Shown here: positions 9,987-17,455 of the stretch, in pieces
Layout: each line of letters starts with the position of its first letter
How positions within the stretch are numbered: the first letter of the stretch is position 1
Assembly (NCBI RefSeq): GCF_004297405.1
Contig: NZ_SCVC01000030.1
Location: forward strand, 1-64,000
Length of the DNA: 64,000 nucleotides
Direction: 5' to 3'
DNA from: Reyranella sp.
Lineage (GTDB): Bacteria; Pseudomonadota; Alphaproteobacteria; Reyranellales; Reyranellaceae
Program-made: the position numbers and the translations under genes
The notes under the pieces: generated by a model
Databases searched by the model: none
Told to the model about the DNA's origin: nothing
The model's input: only the letters and a program-made list of their open reading frames with translations

Positions 9987-10355
9987 ATGGCAATTGCAAT
10001 TCCCAAGAACGCCAGTTCGTATTTCTGGGCCGCCGTCGGTGGCGCCGTCGTCTGCGCGCTCGTCGGCTTCACCTGGGGCGGCTGGGTCACCGGCGGCTCG
10101 GCACAGAAGCAGGCCACCACCCAGGCCCGCGACGCCGTCGTCACTGCCCTGGCGCCGATCTGCGTCGAGCGCTTCAACGCCCAGAGCGATGCGGCGGCCA
10201 AGGTCGTCGAACTGGCCAAGGCCAGCTCGTGGGATCGCGGCAACGTGATCGGCCGCAGCGGCTACGCCACGATGCCCGGCGCCAAGGATTTCGACTCCGA
10301 TGTCGCGCGCGCCTGCGCCGAACTGCTGGCCAACCCGCCGAAGCCCAAGGCCTAG
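9987..10355 (+). CDS. small membrane-anchored protein of unknown function
   Basis: 122 residues. AAAGGA precedes the ATG. One hydrophobic helix (YFWAAVGGAVVCALVGFTWGGWV, about residues 12-34) anchors a C-terminal domain with a conserved-looking CVERF..QSDAAAKV segment and a second Cys near the end (ARACAEL), perhaps a disulfide pair if periplasmic. Proteins of this kind are common hypotheticals in alphaproteobacteria; the function is not known to me. Confidence 0.8.
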   Translation: MAIAIPKNASSYFWAAVGGAVVCALVGFTWGGWVTGGSAQKQATTQARDAVVTALAPICVERFNAQSDAAAKVVELAKASSWDRGNVIGRSGYATMPGAKDFDSDVARACAELLANPPKPKA

Positions 10356-10553
10356 GCACTACGCGCACGCTGCGGACGCGCCCGCACTCGCCCTCGAGTG
10401 CGGGCCTGCTCCGCAGCGCGAGCCTCACCACGGCAGCATCAACCGTGCGGCCGAGACGATCGACAAGAAGGACGACACACCTTCGCGACGGTGATGACAG
10501 AGCTGCGTCGAAGACGAACCATGCCGCTGTGACAATCCTCTCTGCTAATTGCA

Positions 10554-11000
10554 GTGGACCTCGATGAATATCGCCTGCCGATGGCCGGCCAACGCGCGAC
10601 ATTTACAAGAAACGTGCGCCGATTAAAGTCCGCCACCGTGCTCTATTGGATTATCGATTCGCGTAAACGTCTGGTCACGCATACCGCTGAAGGCGAGCTG
10701 ACGCGTGGCGATCTCACGGCCTACTTCGATGCCGTCACCGCTGCGGACGCCTGGAGCTGGCGCAAGCTGTTCGATGCGCGCAAGGCCCGCCCCACCATGA
10801 CGGCCGAGGATCTCATGGCGATCGGCGTCCGCATCCGCGCCCAGCACGCGCGCGGCGTGGCGGGGCCGATCGCCATCGTCCTGCCCGAGGTCGAAAGCGA
10901 CACGTTCACCCGTCTGCTGGGATTCATCGCGGTGGCCGACCGTCCGATGCGGGTCTTCAAGACGCTGGACCCGGCCCGGCAATGGATCGAAACGACGTGA
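10554..11000 (+). CDS. hypothetical protein, possible STAS/SpoIIAA-like fold
   Basis: 148 residues from the GTG at 10554. The first 28 residues look poorly conserved, and a GTG at 10638 giving a product that starts LYWIIDSRKRLV is the likelier start. The pattern of alternating strands and helices (WIIDSRKRLVTHTAEGELT, a helix, KLFDARK, a helix, PIAIVLPE, a helix, MRVFKTLDPARQWI) resembles single-domain SpoIIAA/STAS-like proteins, but no defining motif is seen. No obvious partner; 103 bp before the TRAP receptor gene. Confidence 0.65.
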   Translation: MDLDEYRLPMAGQRATFTRNVRRLKSATVLYWIIDSRKRLVTHTAEGELTRGDLTAYFDAVTAADAWSWRKLFDARKARPTMTAEDLMAIGVRIRAQHARGVAGPIAIVLPEVESDTFTRLLGFIAVADRPMRVFKTLDPARQWIETT

Positions 11001-11103
11001 GCGTCATCTGGAGTACGGAACCGGCCAAGTGAGCCTCGCGTTGAAAGGATCGTTGCGGGCGTCGCCCGAGATGTCGCCCGAGGGTTCGCATGGGAGGTGG
11101 TGC

Positions 11104-12084
11104 ATGCGTCTCCACACGACTCTGACCGCCGGGCTCTCGGCGATCGCGGCGCTGCTGGTGCTGTGGGCCTGCCCCACCGAGGCCCGCGAGCTGACTGCGG
11201 CCGACGTCTATCCGCCCGATCATCCGAACGTGCAGGCCGTCGCTCACCTCTCCACGCTCGTCGCGGAGCGCACGGAGGGACGCCACAGGATCGTCTTCCA
11301 GTCCAGCCAGCGCGGCAGTTCCGAGGGCTATCTGATCGGCCAGGTCCGCAACGGCACGCTCGACATGGCGCGCATCGACTTCGCCTCGCTCGCCAGCCTG
11401 GTGCCGACGGCCAACGTGCTGGCCCTGCCCTACATCTTCAAGTCGGCGGCGCACCGCCACCGCGTGCTGGACGGCGAGATCGGCGCGATGATTCTGGCCC
11501 AGCTCGAAGCGCAGGGCCTGATCGGCCTCTGCTTCTACGAAACCAGCCCGCGTTCCTTCTATGGCACGAAGCCGATCCGCCGCCCCGCCGACCTGCAGGG
11601 CCTGACGGTGCGTGCGCCGCAATCCGGTCCGTGGATCAGGATGATGCGCACGCTCGGCATCAAGCCCCTGGCGATGCCCTACGAGCATGTCTACGCCGCC
11701 CTGCAGCAGGGCACGATCGACCTGGCCGAGAACAACTGGCAGGCGTTCATCGGCTCGCGGCACCATGAGGTCGCCAGGTATTTCAGCCTCACCGAGCATA
11801 TGAGGACGCCGTCGGTGGTGATCTTCTCCAAGCGGACCTGGGATACACTCGGCGCCGACGACCAGGCCAGCCTCCGCGCCGCCGCCCGCGACTCGGCGAA
11901 CCATCTGCGCGACACCGTGGGCGACGCGCGGCCGACCCCGTCGATGGCGCCGGCCGGTGTCGAGATCGTCGCCGATGTCGACCATGCCGCCTTCGCCACG
12001 GCCGCCCTCCCGCTCTACCAGGACCTCGCGACCACGCCGCAACTGCAGGGCATCCTGAAGCGGATACAGGCGATGGAGGAGTAG
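11104..12084 (+). CDS. TRAP-type transporter solute-binding protein (DctP family)
   Basis: 326 residues. GGGAGGT lies just before the ATG at 11104; the signal peptide (residues 1-32) contains a Cys (LWACPTEA) that could be a lipidation site but is not a clean lipobox. Family hallmarks: HPNVQAVAHLSTLVAERTEGRHRIVF, the GTLDMARIDFASL strand, the conserved PYIFKSAAH, and the RAPQSGPWIRMMRTLG segment carrying the carboxylate-binding Arg. Known role: periplasmic capture of organic acids for the DctQM membrane pair. No dctQ or dctM gene is in the window, so it is an orphan receptor here. Confidence 0.9.
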   Translation: MRLHTTLTAGLSAIAALLVLWACPTEARELTAADVYPPDHPNVQAVAHLSTLVAERTEGRHRIVFQSSQRGSSEGYLIGQVRNGTLDMARIDFASLASLVPTANVLALPYIFKSAAHRHRVLDGEIGAMILAQLEAQGLIGLCFYETSPRSFYGTKPIRRPADLQGLTVRAPQSGPWIRMMRTLGIKPLAMPYEHVYAALQQGTIDLAENNWQAFIGSRHHEVARYFSLTEHMRTPSVVIFSKRTWDTLGADDQASLRAAARDSANHLRDTVGDARPTPSMAPAGVEIVADVDHAAFATAALPLYQDLATTPQLQGILKRIQAMEE

Positions 12085-12107
12085 CGACGGCGGGCGGCGG
12101 GCGGCGG

Positions 12108-12497
12108 CTAGCTGGACTCGCCGGACTCGCCCGACTTGCCGCCATCGAGGGCGGCTTTCACCGCCGCCTCGAGCTGGCTCAGCGTGTAGGGCTTCTGCAG
12201 CATGACGTGCTTGCTCCAGCCGTCCTTGCCGCGCATCTCCGCGAGATCGTAGCCGCTGGACGCGACGACGGGGATGCTGCGGCGCATCAGGACATCGATG
12301 ATCGGTTGCGACGTCTTGCCGGCGAGCGACATGTCGATGACCGCGACATCGGCCTCCAGCGCGCTGGCCTTGTCCACGCCCTCGTCGAGCGAGGTCGCGG
12401 AGCCGACCACGTCGTAGCCCAGCTCCGCCAGCATGCTCTCCAGGGACATCACGAGGACGATTTCATCGTCGACAACGAAGACCTTCTTTCTGCGCAA
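12108..12497 (-). CDS. single-domain response regulator (receiver)
   Basis: 129 residues, a lone CheY-like receiver. Acidic pair D10/D11 in VFVVDDE, phosphoacceptor D55 in VAVIDMSL, Ser/Thr switch in VVASSGYD, conserved Lys in MLQKPY. There is no output domain, so it signals by protein contact. Start: TTG at 12497 chosen because AGGAG is 7 nt upstream and the receiver strand begins at once; the frame runs on to 12767 without a plausible start. The C-terminus ends in a short GESGESS tail. Cognate kinase not seen nearby. Confidence 0.88.
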   Translation of the reverse strand: MRRKKVFVVDDEIVLVMSLESMLAELGYDVVGSATSLDEGVDKASALEADVAVIDMSLAGKTSQPIIDVLMRRSIPVVASSGYDLAEMRGKDGWSKHVMLQKPYTLSQLEAAVKAALDGGKSGESGESS

Positions 12498-12675
12498 GCA
12501 CCGTCTCCTTTTCTCGCTGGAGTGATCCTCCTGCCTTCGGGATGCGTAAACGGGGACGCGGCGGCGAATGTTCCGGCCATTATTTGGCGCGATCCACGGG
12601 AACCGACTGTTCTGCTTGACCAGGGAACAACCCCCGCGTCCGAGGCGTTGGCCTAGACAGTAGAGTAGGATTCCC

Positions 12676-12927
12676 ATGGCCGAGGAGCGACGATCGCGAC
12701 CACAGTCGAGAGCTAAGGTAAAGCGTGCAGCCGCAGCGCGGGCGCGGCGGCTGGCCTCGGCGCTCAACCCGGAAGAGGACCGCGAGCGCCTGCTCGATTA
12801 CGCGAAAAAGCTCGACGCCGAAGCCGACGCCCTCGACCGCCAGGACCCCGTCTCGACCCACAAGCAGGAACAGGCCCAGCAACAGGAAGCTGTGCAGGCA
12901 CCGCCCGAAGGCGAGCCGAAGGGTTAG
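12676..12927 (+). CDS. small charged protein of unknown function
   Basis: 83 residues, divergent from the receiver gene. Basic N-terminus rich in Arg/Ala (KVKRAAAARARRLA), a helical middle (EEDRERLLDYAKKLDAEADALDRQ) and a Gln/Glu/Pro tail. Composition suggests a soluble coiled or disordered protein. Similar short hypotheticals occur in rhizobia-like genomes. A weak AGGA precedes the ATG. Confidence 0.65.
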   Translation: MAEERRSRPQSRAKVKRAAAARARRLASALNPEEDRERLLDYAKKLDAEADALDRQDPVSTHKQEQAQQQEAVQAPPEGEPKG

Positions 12928-12939
12928 GACGATCGGTCC

Positions 12940-14379
12940 CTACTTCTTCACCACCGGCGGTGGCGCCCACTTGCCTTCGAGGAATTCCTCGCGGGGTGAA
13001 TAGAGGCGCATCAGGAGCGTGAATGGCGCCTTGCCGACGGGAAGCCAGTTGGCCTCCTTTTCCTTCCCCGGCGAGTCGGCCTGGATGTAGAGGTCGAGCG
13101 AGCCGTCGGCGTTGGGCACGAGCCTGTCACGGTCGCCGATGGCGTAGCGCTTCAGCGTGTTCGGAATGAAGTAGCCTTCGATGTCGTAGGCCGTCACCGA
13201 CCAGAAGGCATCGACCGGCGGCAGCTTGCCCTTATCGAAATGCAGCACGTAGGCGTTGTTGCCATCGAGCGGCCGTCCCTCGCCATCGCTCGACAGCGAA
13301 GGATAAACCGCGTCCTGCGGCAGGTTCATGCCCAGGCCGAAATCAGCGACGGCGGCACGGTAGAGATAGTCCACGCCATAGGCGCCGCTGCGCGTGGTGT
13401 AGATCCAGCCCTTACCGCCGATGCCCGCTTCCTTCTTGCCCGCGGCATGCACCAGCGCCTTGCCCTCGGCATAGCCGCGTTCGAGCGCCAGCCTGATGCT
13501 TGCCGGCGCTTTCGCGAGGTCGAAGCTCTGGCCGGCCTTGAAGCCCACCCGCTCCAGGCGATGGAGCGTGGGATAGTCGACGGGGTTCGGTGGATTGTCC
13601 TTCAGGAGATCGGCGAAGCGGCCTAAGTAGGTCGCGGCGTCCATGCGGTCGACGATCACCGGCGGCGGCGTCTTCATGTCGATGGCCGGATCGACCTTGT
13701 GCTTGGGCAGCGTGGAGACACCTTTCCCCCCATCCTTTCCCCATGCCGAGAGCGGCGTGAGCTTCATGGCGTCCTGCACCTTGTGGACGTTGGCATAGTC
13801 GGCGGCGCCGTTGGTCTGGGTGCGGCCGATGATCCAGACATAGCGCGTCGGACTGCGGATCAGCTCGAGGCCCGCCGGCACGCCGCCCTGCCACTGCGGC
13901 GCGACCACGAGGAAATCGCGCGCCGTGTTCCTGCCGGTCGTGCGCGTACCGGGCACGGCGAACACGTCGGTCCACAGGCTCAGCATCGGCAGCATGAAGT
14001 AGCGGTCGGTCGACGGCACGGTGAGCACCATCGGCTCGGCCTTCAGGTCGAGCGTGGCGGCCGAGTAGAGCGTGTCGACATTCTCGCGGATGACGATCCT
14101 GTCGTCGGGGTTGGGAAAGGCGCGCGCGTGGTTGAAGCGGTTGGGCGGGCCGAAGGCGTCGCCGTCCTTGGGCTCGGCGAAGTTGCTCAACTTCTGCAGA
14201 GTGGCATGAGTCAGCATCATCGGATAGGCGTAGACATAAGCGTCGCGGCCGATCGCCTGCGCTTCCTGCTCGGTAATCGCCAGTGTTTGCACAGGCGCCG
14301 TGTTCTGGGCGAATGTCGCGTGAGGAACAGCGCTCGCCAGGAACGTTGCGGCCGTGAGGGATACGAACCAGCGCCTCAT
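12940..14379 (-). CDS. exported DUF1254/DUF1214 domain protein
   Basis: 479 residues with a signal peptide ending ATFAQN. The N-terminal half carries the DUF1254 signature (IGRDAYVYAYPMMLTHATLQKL; ENVDTLYSAATLDLK). The C-terminal half matches DUF1214 (WSVTAYDIEGYFIPN; LYIQADSPGKEKEANWLPV; FTLLMRLYSPREEF). AGGAGG lies 6 nt before the ATG. The family is periplasmic, widespread in proteobacteria and without an agreed biochemical role. Convergent with the small charged protein. Confidence 0.9.
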   Translation of the reverse strand: MRRWFVSLTAATFLASAVPHATFAQNTAPVQTLAITEQEAQAIGRDAYVYAYPMMLTHATLQKLSNFAEPKDGDAFGPPNRFNHARAFPNPDDRIVIRENVDTLYSAATLDLKAEPMVLTVPSTDRYFMLPMLSLWTDVFAVPGTRTTGRNTARDFLVVAPQWQGGVPAGLELIRSPTRYVWIIGRTQTNGAADYANVHKVQDAMKLTPLSAWGKDGGKGVSTLPKHKVDPAIDMKTPPPVIVDRMDAATYLGRFADLLKDNPPNPVDYPTLHRLERVGFKAGQSFDLAKAPASIRLALERGYAEGKALVHAAGKKEAGIGGKGWIYTTRSGAYGVDYLYRAAVADFGLGMNLPQDAVYPSLSSDGEGRPLDGNNAYVLHFDKGKLPPVDAFWSVTAYDIEGYFIPNTLKRYAIGDRDRLVPNADGSLDLYIQADSPGKEKEANWLPVGKAPFTLLMRLYSPREEFLEGKWAPPPVVKK

Positions 14380-14458
14380 GGAAGCCTCCTTGTCAGACGA
14401 ACGGCGTCCCACCAATACCATCGCGTCGCCATAATCGCTGGGCTAATTTCACACTCCC

Positions 14459-15838
14459 ATGTCCGGCGACTCCCCCACGCTGATCGTGACGACCCGCAGC
14501 GGCGTGCGGCCGCTCGGTGTGCGCGGCGAGCCGCTGCACAATGCGGCGCCGCAGCTCAGTCGCGTGCTGCGCCGGCGGCTGGGCGACGCGGCGGCCGATC
14601 TGCTGGCCGAGCCGCAGGTCCACGCCGACGGCAAGGCCATCGACTGGTATGCCGGCTGGTCCGGCGCCGTCCGCACGCTCGACTCTCTGCCGGCCGAGCA
14701 GCGCCAGTCCGTCATGGCCGGCGTCGAGAGCACGCTGGCGGAGATCCGGCGGCTCGGCGACCTGCTCGCGGGCCACGGTCCGAAAGAGGAAACCGGCGTC
14801 GTCGGCCTCTCGCTCAAGCTCGCCGCCCGCGCGCCCTCGCCCGCCTTCGTGTTCCTGGTCGGCGACCGTCCGGTGATCGTCGCCTGGGGTTACGAGAAGG
14901 ATGGCGCGCCCGCGCTGCCGCCTCTCGGTGCCGTGCGCGTGCCAGAGAGACAGCCGGCGCGACGGTCGGTGCTGCAGCCCGAGCCGGAGCCGCACTCGAC
15001 AATGACCGCGCGAGTGGACTCGCGCGTCCCCAGCATCCCCCCGCCTGTCGCCGGCATTCCGTGGTGGCGCACGATGGCCGCCGCGTTGCCGTTGCTGCTG
15101 CTGTTGATCGGCGGTGCGTGGCTGTTGCGCGGCTGCCTGCCGGCCGAGCCCGATCTCGACATCGTGACGCGCGAAGGCCCCGACACGCCGCTGCCCGGCA
15201 TCGCGCCGCCGGATCGTTTGCCGGTGCTCAAGGCGTCGCTCTCCACCGAGCAGTCACGGAGTCGCGCGCTAAAAGTCGAGCTGTCGCTGGCCGAGGCCGA
15301 GATCAAGCGGCGCATCGCCGACTGCAAGCCGCCCGAAGCCGCGAAGCCGCCGCCGCAGGTCGCCATTGCGCCACCGCCGCCGCAGCCCGCGCCGCAACCG
15401 AAGGTGACGCCGCCTGCACCGCCGCCCCAGCCCAAGGTCGCGCCGCGCAATCCCAACGACAACCGCCTGCGCCTGCCGCAAGCGCCGACCAACAACTATT
15501 CATTCATGGAAGGCTGCTGGCGCACCGATCCGTTCCGCCACGAGGCGCAGCAGATGCAGCCCGGCGTCTCATCCTATTGCTTCGACGCCAGCGGCAACGG
15601 CCGCCTCGAATGGCGGCGCGGCCGCACGGCCTGCCGCACCAACGCGCAGGCCCGCTTCTCCGGCGCGGTGCTGGCGCTGCGCGACGCCGACTCGACGTGC
15701 AACGACGGCTCGCGCTGGTTCGCCGACCAGCTCAACTGCCAGCGCGGCGCCGACAATGTCGCGCAATGCAGCGGCAACTCGCGCGATGCCTACGGCCGCC
15801 TGGTCTCCTGGACCGTCAACCTGCACAAGCTGAATTGA
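14459..15838 (+). CDS. SrfA-family membrane protein (orphan)
   Basis: 459 residues. The N-terminal domain resembles Salmonella SrfA: ADLLAEPQVHADGKAIDWYA, the helix PAEQRQSVMAGVESTLAEI, and FVFLVGDRPVIVAWGYEK. One transmembrane helix follows (MAAALPLLLLLIGGAWLL, about residues 205-222), then a Pro-rich linker (PPPPQPAPQPKVTPPAPPP) and a C-terminal Cys-containing domain beginning FMEGCWRTDPFRH with six Cys, likely periplasmic. SrfA normally goes with srfB and srfC; neither is here. A half copy of a REP-like palindrome sits in frame at 15007-15026, just before the membrane helix. SrfA assignment is from remembered family sequence; molecular role is unknown. Confidence 0.78.
   Translation: MSGDSPTLIVTTRSGVRPLGVRGEPLHNAAPQLSRVLRRRLGDAAADLLAEPQVHADGKAIDWYAGWSGAVRTLDSLPAEQRQSVMAGVESTLAEIRRLGDLLAGHGPKEETGVVGLSLKLAARAPSPAFVFLVGDRPVIVAWGYEKDGAPALPPLGAVRVPERQPARRSVLQPEPEPHSTMTARVDSRVPSIPPPVAGIPWWRTMAAALPLLLLLIGGAWLLRGCLPAEPDLDIVTREGPDTPLPGIAPPDRLPVLKASLSTEQSRSRALKVELSLAEAEIKRRIADCKPPEAAKPPPQVAIAPPPPQPAPQPKVTPPAPPPQPKVAPRNPNDNRLRLPQAPTNNYSFMEGCWRTDPFRHEAQQMQPGVSSYCFDASGNGRLEWRRGRTACRTNAQARFSGAVLALRDADSTCNDGSRWFADQLNCQRGADNVAQCSGNSRDAYGRLVSWTVNLHKLN
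15007..15026. repeat. half REP-like palindrome inside the SrfA-family gene
   Basis: CGCGCGAGTGGACTCGCGCG followed by TCCCC, matching the right half of the element at 21211-21273. It is read in frame as ARVDSR within the linker before the membrane helix. Seen directly; insertion history is inferred. Confidence 0.6.
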
Positions 15839-15842
15839 GTCT

Positions 15843-16226
15843 CTATTTCTCTTCCCAGCCAAAGTCGTAGAAGACGCGGAAGTAATTGCCGTCGGGGTCC
15901 TGGGCGAAGAACTCGTAGAGCTTGTACGGCTTGGCCTCGGGCGGACCGGCGATCGTGGCGCCCGCGCCGGCCCACTCGGCGTGCAGCGCGTCGATCTCGG
16001 CGCGATTGTCGAGGTTGAGCCACAGCACCACCGGCGCCTTCAGGCCGAGCCCTTCGCGGAACGCAGCCGTCGACAGGAACATCCGGCTGCCGCCGCGCGA
16101 CAAGCCGGCGAGACCGATATCGTCCGCCACCCAGTCGACGCCGAACCCCAGCCGCTCACGATAATACGCCACCGCCGCGCCGAGATCGGACACGGGGATT
16201 TCGGGACAGACCGACGGAAACCTCAT
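15843..16226 (-). CDS. VOC family (bleomycin-resistance/glyoxalase-like) protein
   Basis: 127 residues, single VOC domain: VCPEIPVSDLGAAVAYYRERLGF at the start and YEFFAQDPDGNYFRVFYDF at the end, the classic DPDGN turn. The first-strand ligand is Pro-Glu rather than His, so a standard metal site is doubtful; it may bind ligands without catalysis. Starts at ATG 16226; palindromic element family A begins 24 bp upstream. Convergent with the SrfA-family gene, 4 bp apart. Confidence 0.85.
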   Translation of the reverse strand: MRFPSVCPEIPVSDLGAAVAYYRERLGFGVDWVADDIGLAGLSRGGSRMFLSTAAFREGLGLKAPVVLWLNLDNRAEIDALHAEWAGAGATIAGPPEAKPYKLYEFFAQDPDGNYFRVFYDFGWEEK

Positions 16227-16249
16227 CGCGCGTTTCTAGAACGCCTTCG

Positions 16250-16367
16250 CCTCCCCATTCAAATGGGGAGGTGTCAGCGTCTTACGCTGACGCAGGGGTC
16301 AAGGTGGAAAGAGACTATGACCCCTCCGCCGCATCAGATGCGGCACCTCCCCCGATGACGGGGGAGG
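16250..16367. repeat. dispersed palindromic element, family A copy 2
   Basis: Opposite orientation to copy 1: starts CCTCCCCATTCAAATGGGGAGG and ends CCTCCCCCGATGACGGGGGAGG, with inner arms GTCAGCGTCTTACGCTGAC and GCCGCATCAGATGCGGC. Lies between the VOC gene and the Bug receptor gene. Confidence 0.9.
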
Positions 16368-16378
16368 AGAAGTCATGT

Positions 16379-16430
16379 CCTCCCCATTCAAATGGGGAGG
16401 TGTCCGCGTCTGCGCGGACGGAGGGGTCAT
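16379..16430. repeat. half copy of palindromic element family A
   Basis: Only the left half: CCTCCCCATTCAAATGGGGAGG, the arm GTCCGCGTCTGCGCGGAC and GGAGGGGTCAT, directly after copy 2 and just downstream of the 3' end of the Bug receptor gene. Confidence 0.8.
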
Positions 16431-16451
16431 ACGGCCCCTACGCGCCCCGGC

Positions 16452-17453
16452 TCAGGCGGGGTTCTTCTGCGTCAGGGTGCGCACGGCCTCGAGCCATCGC
16501 GCGCCCTCGCCTTCGAAGCGGCGTGTGAAGTCTTCGGGCGAGCCGCCGACCGGCGACAGCGCGGCGTTGGCCAGGAGCTTGATCACCTTCGGATCGGTCA
16601 GCGCGTCGCGCAGGACGGCCGACATACGATCCACGATGGCTTTCGGCGTCTGCGGCGGCGCGAAGAGCGCGAACCATTGCGAGATGTCGACATCGGCATA
16701 GCCCAGTTCGGCCATGCCGGGGACATCGGGCAACAGCGGATCGCGGTCCTTCGACGTGACGGCGAGCAAGGTCAGCTTGCCCGACTGGATGTAGGGCACG
16801 ACCGGCGCCGAACCCAGCAGACCGAGCGGCACGACGTTGCTCAACAGGTCCTGCACCGCCTGGCCGCCGCCCTTGTACGGCACGTTCATCACCTTCGCAC
16901 CGCTCCGCCGGAAGATCGCCTCGGCCGCGATGGTGTTGGAGCCCATGCCGGACGAGGGCGTGGCATAGGACAGGCCCTGCGGCTCGGCCTTTGCCGCCGC
17001 GATCACGTCGGCCACCGTCTTCCAGCCGCGCGCCGGATTGGCCGCCAGGACCAGCGCCTGCGTGGTCAGGATCGTCACCGGCGCCAGCGGCTGGCCGGCC
17101 TTGACCGGCGTCTTCTGTTCCAGCGCCATCTGGTAGAACGACTCGGCCGGACCGACCAGGAAGGTCTGCCCGTCGGGCTTGGCGCGCGCGACCATGTCGA
17201 TGGCGATGCGGCCGAGCGCGCCCGGCCGGTTCTCGATCACCACCAGTTCGTTGAGCCGTGCCGCCACCGCCTCGCCCAGCACGCGGGCAGTCACATCCGA
17301 CGTGCCGCCGGGCGCATAGCCGACGATGAACTTGATCGGCCCGTCGGGCCACTTGTCGGCGCGCGCGGGCGATGTGCGTGCAATGAGTGCCGGAGCGAGA
17401 CCGGCCGCGAGTGCCCCGAGGGAAAAGGAACGGCGCTTCATCGTCGTGCCCAT
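16452..17453 (-). CDS. Bug (TctC-type) tripartite tricarboxylate solute receptor
   Basis: 333 residues with a Tat/Sec-like leader (MKRRSFSLGALAAGLAPALIA). Family marks: WPDGPIKFIVGYAPGGTSDVTAR, VIENRPGALGRIA, MNVPYKGGGQAVQDLLS, and LLAVTSKDRDPLLPDVPGMAELG. Known role: periplasmic binding of carboxylates or similar for TctAB. No tctA or tctB is near. Begins 2 nt after the TGA of the sulfatase gene upstream, so co-expressed and probably handling the sulfatase product or substrate (inference). The frame stays open through the sulfatase gene; that upstream part is shadow, not a fusion. A second ATG at 17441 is equally possible. Confidence 0.9.
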   Translation of the reverse strand: MGTTMKRRSFSLGALAAGLAPALIARTSPARADKWPDGPIKFIVGYAPGGTSDVTARVLGEAVAARLNELVVIENRPGALGRIAIDMVARAKPDGQTFLVGPAESFYQMALEQKTPVKAGQPLAPVTILTTQALVLAANPARGWKTVADVIAAAKAEPQGLSYATPSSGMGSNTIAAEAIFRRSGAKVMNVPYKGGGQAVQDLLSNVVPLGLLGSAPVVPYIQSGKLTLLAVTSKDRDPLLPDVPGMAELGYADVDISQWFALFAPPQTPKAIVDRMSAVLRDALTDPKVIKLLANAALSPVGGSPEDFTRRFEGEGARWLEAVRTLTQKNPA

Positions 17454-17455
17454 GA

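Noticed and set aside
9734..10243. 169-codon minus-strand frame upstream of the VOC gene
   Set aside because: No ribosome site or domain; overlaps the better-supported small membrane protein on the other strand.
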